The position numbers and the translations under genes were made by a program. Shown here piece after piece: positions 13,500-15,215 of a stretch of 15,215 nt of DNA. The notes beneath the pieces are model-generated. The model saw nothing but the letters and a program-made list of their open reading frames with translations, did not search any database and had not been told where the DNA came from. Each line of letters begins with the position of its first letter. Within the stretch, counting starts at the first letter, position 1. Origin of the DNA: an uncultured Sphingorhabdus sp. (lineage in GTDB: Bacteria; Pseudomonadota; Alphaproteobacteria; Sphingomonadales; Sphingomonadaceae); assembly GCA_937873665.1 (NCBI GenBank), contig CALMYW010000280.1:1-15215 (forward strand), read 5' to 3'.

Positions 13500-14929
13500 C
13501 ACAGTAGTTTTAGTATTATCCAGGCAAGGTGCACGACAATCACGCCCGAAAAAACGAAAAACAGATATTGTTTGTACTGCAATCGTACATTTCCATCACG
13601 CAGATCAGGAATCGAGGCCAGAACAAAGACAGGGATTAAGAAAGCGCCGAAATGCCGATTTTCAAGGCTAGTTCCCGCAATCGCGAATGTGAAGCCCAAA
13701 GTAAGAAACAGCATGAACAGCACATAAACGGAACGGGCCTGCTTGTGCCGGATTAGTTTCAGTAATGAAATTGCAAGCAGCGGTGAGACAAAATAAAAAA
13801 AGACAGCGTTGGCAGACTTGAAGAGGGCATAAACGCTTTCAAATTGGAGCCCGCTCCAGAATGGAACCGGAAAGAAATAAAGGTAAATACTGCCGAGAAC
13901 GAGCCGAATCGGCAGAGGTTGATTCACAATCAACGTCATGCCCAACGAATCCGCCGCATGCTGATCCCCAGTGAGTTCCGCATAGCCCTCACGACCTCGA
14001 TCCAGTACCGCGATCATATCTTGCAGGTAGATCATTGCAAAAATAACTATCGCAGCACTACCGAGAAACAGCACACCCAATAGCACCAGACGGCGGTGCC
14101 CGGCATGTTTTGTGCTCAAAATTAGTGCCGCTAAGGCTGCGATCATCATAGCGACCGGCACGAAAGCAAACTCGCCCCGCAGAAAACCTAAAAAGGTGAG
14201 GGCTAGCAGTGACCACACAACGATTTGACCTAAACGCCAACTCAGATCGGGTTTAGCCAAAAAATGTACCCACGCATAGGCCAAAGCAGTTATTCCCAGC
14301 AACACCACTGCATCACGGATATGAATACCGGCAAACAACCAAAGCAATCCACATGCCGAAACCAGGACGGTTAGACGTCGAAAGCGGTAGTCGTCGTTAC
14401 CAAACATCTTGCGCAGGATCTTGATACCGATCACGCCACTTAACGCAACGGCAAGGACATTGAAGCTCACGCCGATATAGCGGCCTTTTTCAAAGCCAAG
14501 TTCTGCGAAAAGATCGTACGTCATTTCCCAGAGGGCAATAGCGAGGGCTCCTTCATGGATGATCTGTATCTCAATTAGCGACAAACCACTAGACTTTCCC
14601 GTGGCCATATCAAAAAACCCGCCGGCATCGCTAAACAGTTGAGATGCGTCCTGAAGTTGGTTGGCATAAAACGCTGCCACCCCGGCCATCACGAACCCAA
14701 ACGCGAAGACTCGGTTGAACATACGCTGCTCCGCATGCCCACCTAAAGGGGTCATGATCAAAAGCAATTGAACGGCTGTGAAAAAAATGGATGCTACAAC
14801 GACCGGCGCTATGGAACCGTAGGAAGCTGCATTGATCAGAGCACCAAGTGCGAACAAGCCCAAGTTGACCTGGCTTACCTTCAGAGCAGCATGTGGTTTC
14901 GTCATGGGTATCAAGGGGTTATGCATCAT
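13499..14929 (-). CDS. wzy: Probable Wzy-type polysaccharide polymerase (polytopic membrane protein)
   Basis: This 476-residue, highly hydrophobic protein has about ten to twelve predicted membrane segments. Examples are VNLGLFALGALINAASYG near the start, IVVWSLLALTFLGFLRG in the middle and YLFFVFSGVIVVHLAWIIL at the end. A long polar stretch (GREGYAELTGDQHAADSLGM) could be the large periplasmic loop, and HIRDAVVLL and GTSLENRHFGAF resemble Arg-containing motifs of Wzy proteins. The family is poorly conserved, so the assignment rests on topology and position in a glycosyltransferase cluster. The chosen start, an ATG at 14929, overlaps the upstream asnB remnant stop (ATGA) after an eight-A run. 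An ATG at 14905 is possible, and the frame is open back to 14974. Confidence 0.75.
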   Translation of the reverse strand: MMHNPLIPMTKPHAALKVSQVNLGLFALGALINAASYGSIAPVVVASIFFTAVQLLLIMTPLGGHAEQRMFNRVFAFGFVMAGVAAFYANQLQDASQLFSDAGGFFDMATGKSSGLSLIEIQIIHEGALAIALWEMTYDLFAELGFEKGRYIGVSFNVLAVALSGVIGIKILRKMFGNDDYRFRRLTVLVSACGLLWLFAGIHIRDAVVLLGITALAYAWVHFLAKPDLSWRLGQIVVWSLLALTFLGFLRGEFAFVPVAMMIAALAALILSTKHAGHRRLVLLGVLFLGSAAIVIFAMIYLQDMIAVLDRGREGYAELTGDQHAADSLGMTLIVNQPLPIRLVLGSIYLYFFPVPFWSGLQFESVYALFKSANAVFFYFVSPLLAISLLKLIRHKQARSVYVLFMLFLTLGFTFAIAGTSLENRHFGAFLIPVFVLASIPDLRDGNVRLQYKQYLFFVFSGVIVVHLAWIILKLL

Positions 14930-15161
14930 TTTTTTTCGTGCTCCAACCAGGCCTGCCACATCAATACCACCCAACTGCCTGGCATCAGTTTGCGAATGTC
15001 TTTGTAGATACTCCAGGGTGCAGGTATGTAACCGTGCCTCAGATACAAGGGCAGCACATCACGATCAATTTCACCCTGAAAGCTCGGATGAACCCTCAAT
15101 GATTTTAACTCGGAACCAAACAACAGCACCCCACTTTGCCAGCCGTAGTAGAGCGGTTTTT
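14926..15161 (-). pseudogene. asnB: Asparagine synthetase (glutamine-hydrolysing) remnant with internal deletion
   Basis: From the window-end repeat inward, the frame reads KPLYYGWQSGVLLFGSELKS, then EIDRDVLPLYLRHGYIPAPW and IRKLMPGS. This is the end of the glutaminase domain and the start of the linker of an AsnB-type amidotransferase. At about base 14973 it jumps in frame to WVVLMWQAWLEHEKK and a stop, which resembles the normal C-terminus of such proteins. The entire ATP-pyrophosphatase/synthetase domain, around 400 residues, is missing. The 5' part is cut off at 15161, where the element-like repeat begins. In polysaccharide clusters AsnB homologues probably amidate sugar uronates. This copy cannot do so. 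Its stop still overlaps the polymerase start, preserving the old operon joint. Confidence 0.78.
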
Positions 15162-15215
15162 TGTATTGACCCAGCGGTTCTTGCACAGGTTAGGCTGCTA
15201 AAGCATAAGCCTCAG
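15162..15215 (+). repeat. Right copy of the 54-bp terminal inverted repeat (probable mobile-element end)
   Basis: This is the exact reverse complement of bases 2-55. It begins TGTATTGACCCAGCGG immediately after the asnB-derived GAGCGGTTTTT and runs off the window end. Here it interrupts an asparagine-synthetase frame, while the left copy interrupts an IS3 orfA frame. The sharp boundary in two unrelated contexts supports the end of a multicopy element pointing outward from both ends of the window. Confidence 0.85.

Noticed and set aside
1..15215. Calling the whole window a composite transposon
   Set aside because: Only 54 bases of each end are visible, no target-site duplication or transposase can be tested, and an assembly-graph end explains the same pattern.
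1..15215. CRISPR arrays, tRNA/rRNA genes, toxin-antitoxin or phage-defence modules
   Set aside because: No regularly spaced direct repeats, RNA gene motifs or defence domains were seen on either strand.

Overview
The window is a 15.2 kb piece of a surface-polysaccharide (O-antigen or capsule type) gene cluster. Every intact polysaccharide gene lies on the minus strand, so the cluster is transcribed right to left. Moderately GC-rich codon use in most genes, the protein families present, and IS3-, IS21- and possibly IS5-type remnants suggest a betaproteobacterium, plausibly Burkholderiales/Comamonadaceae. That assignment is inferred from gene content and style, not from a marker gene.

Reading in the direction of transcription, the right-hand half holds: an asparagine-synthetase-like remnant (14926-15161), a polytopic Wzy-type polymerase (13499-14929), a GT4 glycosyltransferase (12387-13499), a second GT4 glycosyltransferase whose 3' end is fused to a headless Wzx flippase fragment (10460-12329), and a third glycosyltransferase (9454-10467). 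The stretch from about 9454 to 13500 looks more AT-rich than the rest, as variable sugar-specific cores often do. An insertion-sequence-like scrap (about 9298-9460) separates this half from the left-hand half.

The left-hand half is a compact run of complete genes. It contains a two-domain (MDR plus Gfo/Idh/MocA) oxidoreductase, a heparinase II/III family protein, a WbuB-type glycosyltransferase, WecB, WecC and GalE. The first five abut or overlap by a few bases. Most of them start with TTG or GTG placed at the stop codon of the upstream gene, which suggests translational coupling. WecB and WecC together would make UDP-ManNAcA from UDP-GlcNAc, and GalE would supply UDP-Gal or UDP-GalNAc. The roles of the oxidoreductase and heparinase-like protein in such clusters are not firmly established; modification of a uronate-containing polymer is one possibility.

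The most notable feature is decay. Three separate places show genes collapsed by deletion into chimeric or headless fragments: asnB joined to its own 3' end, a glycosyltransferase joined to wzx, and an oxidoreductase N-terminus joined to a likely AsnB C-terminus. Both window ends run into the same 54-base sequence in inverted orientation, which looks like the end of a repeated mobile element. The locus as seen has no intact flippase, no initiating transferase and no chain-length regulator. I found no CRISPR array, RNA gene, or clearly novel defence or biosynthetic system.
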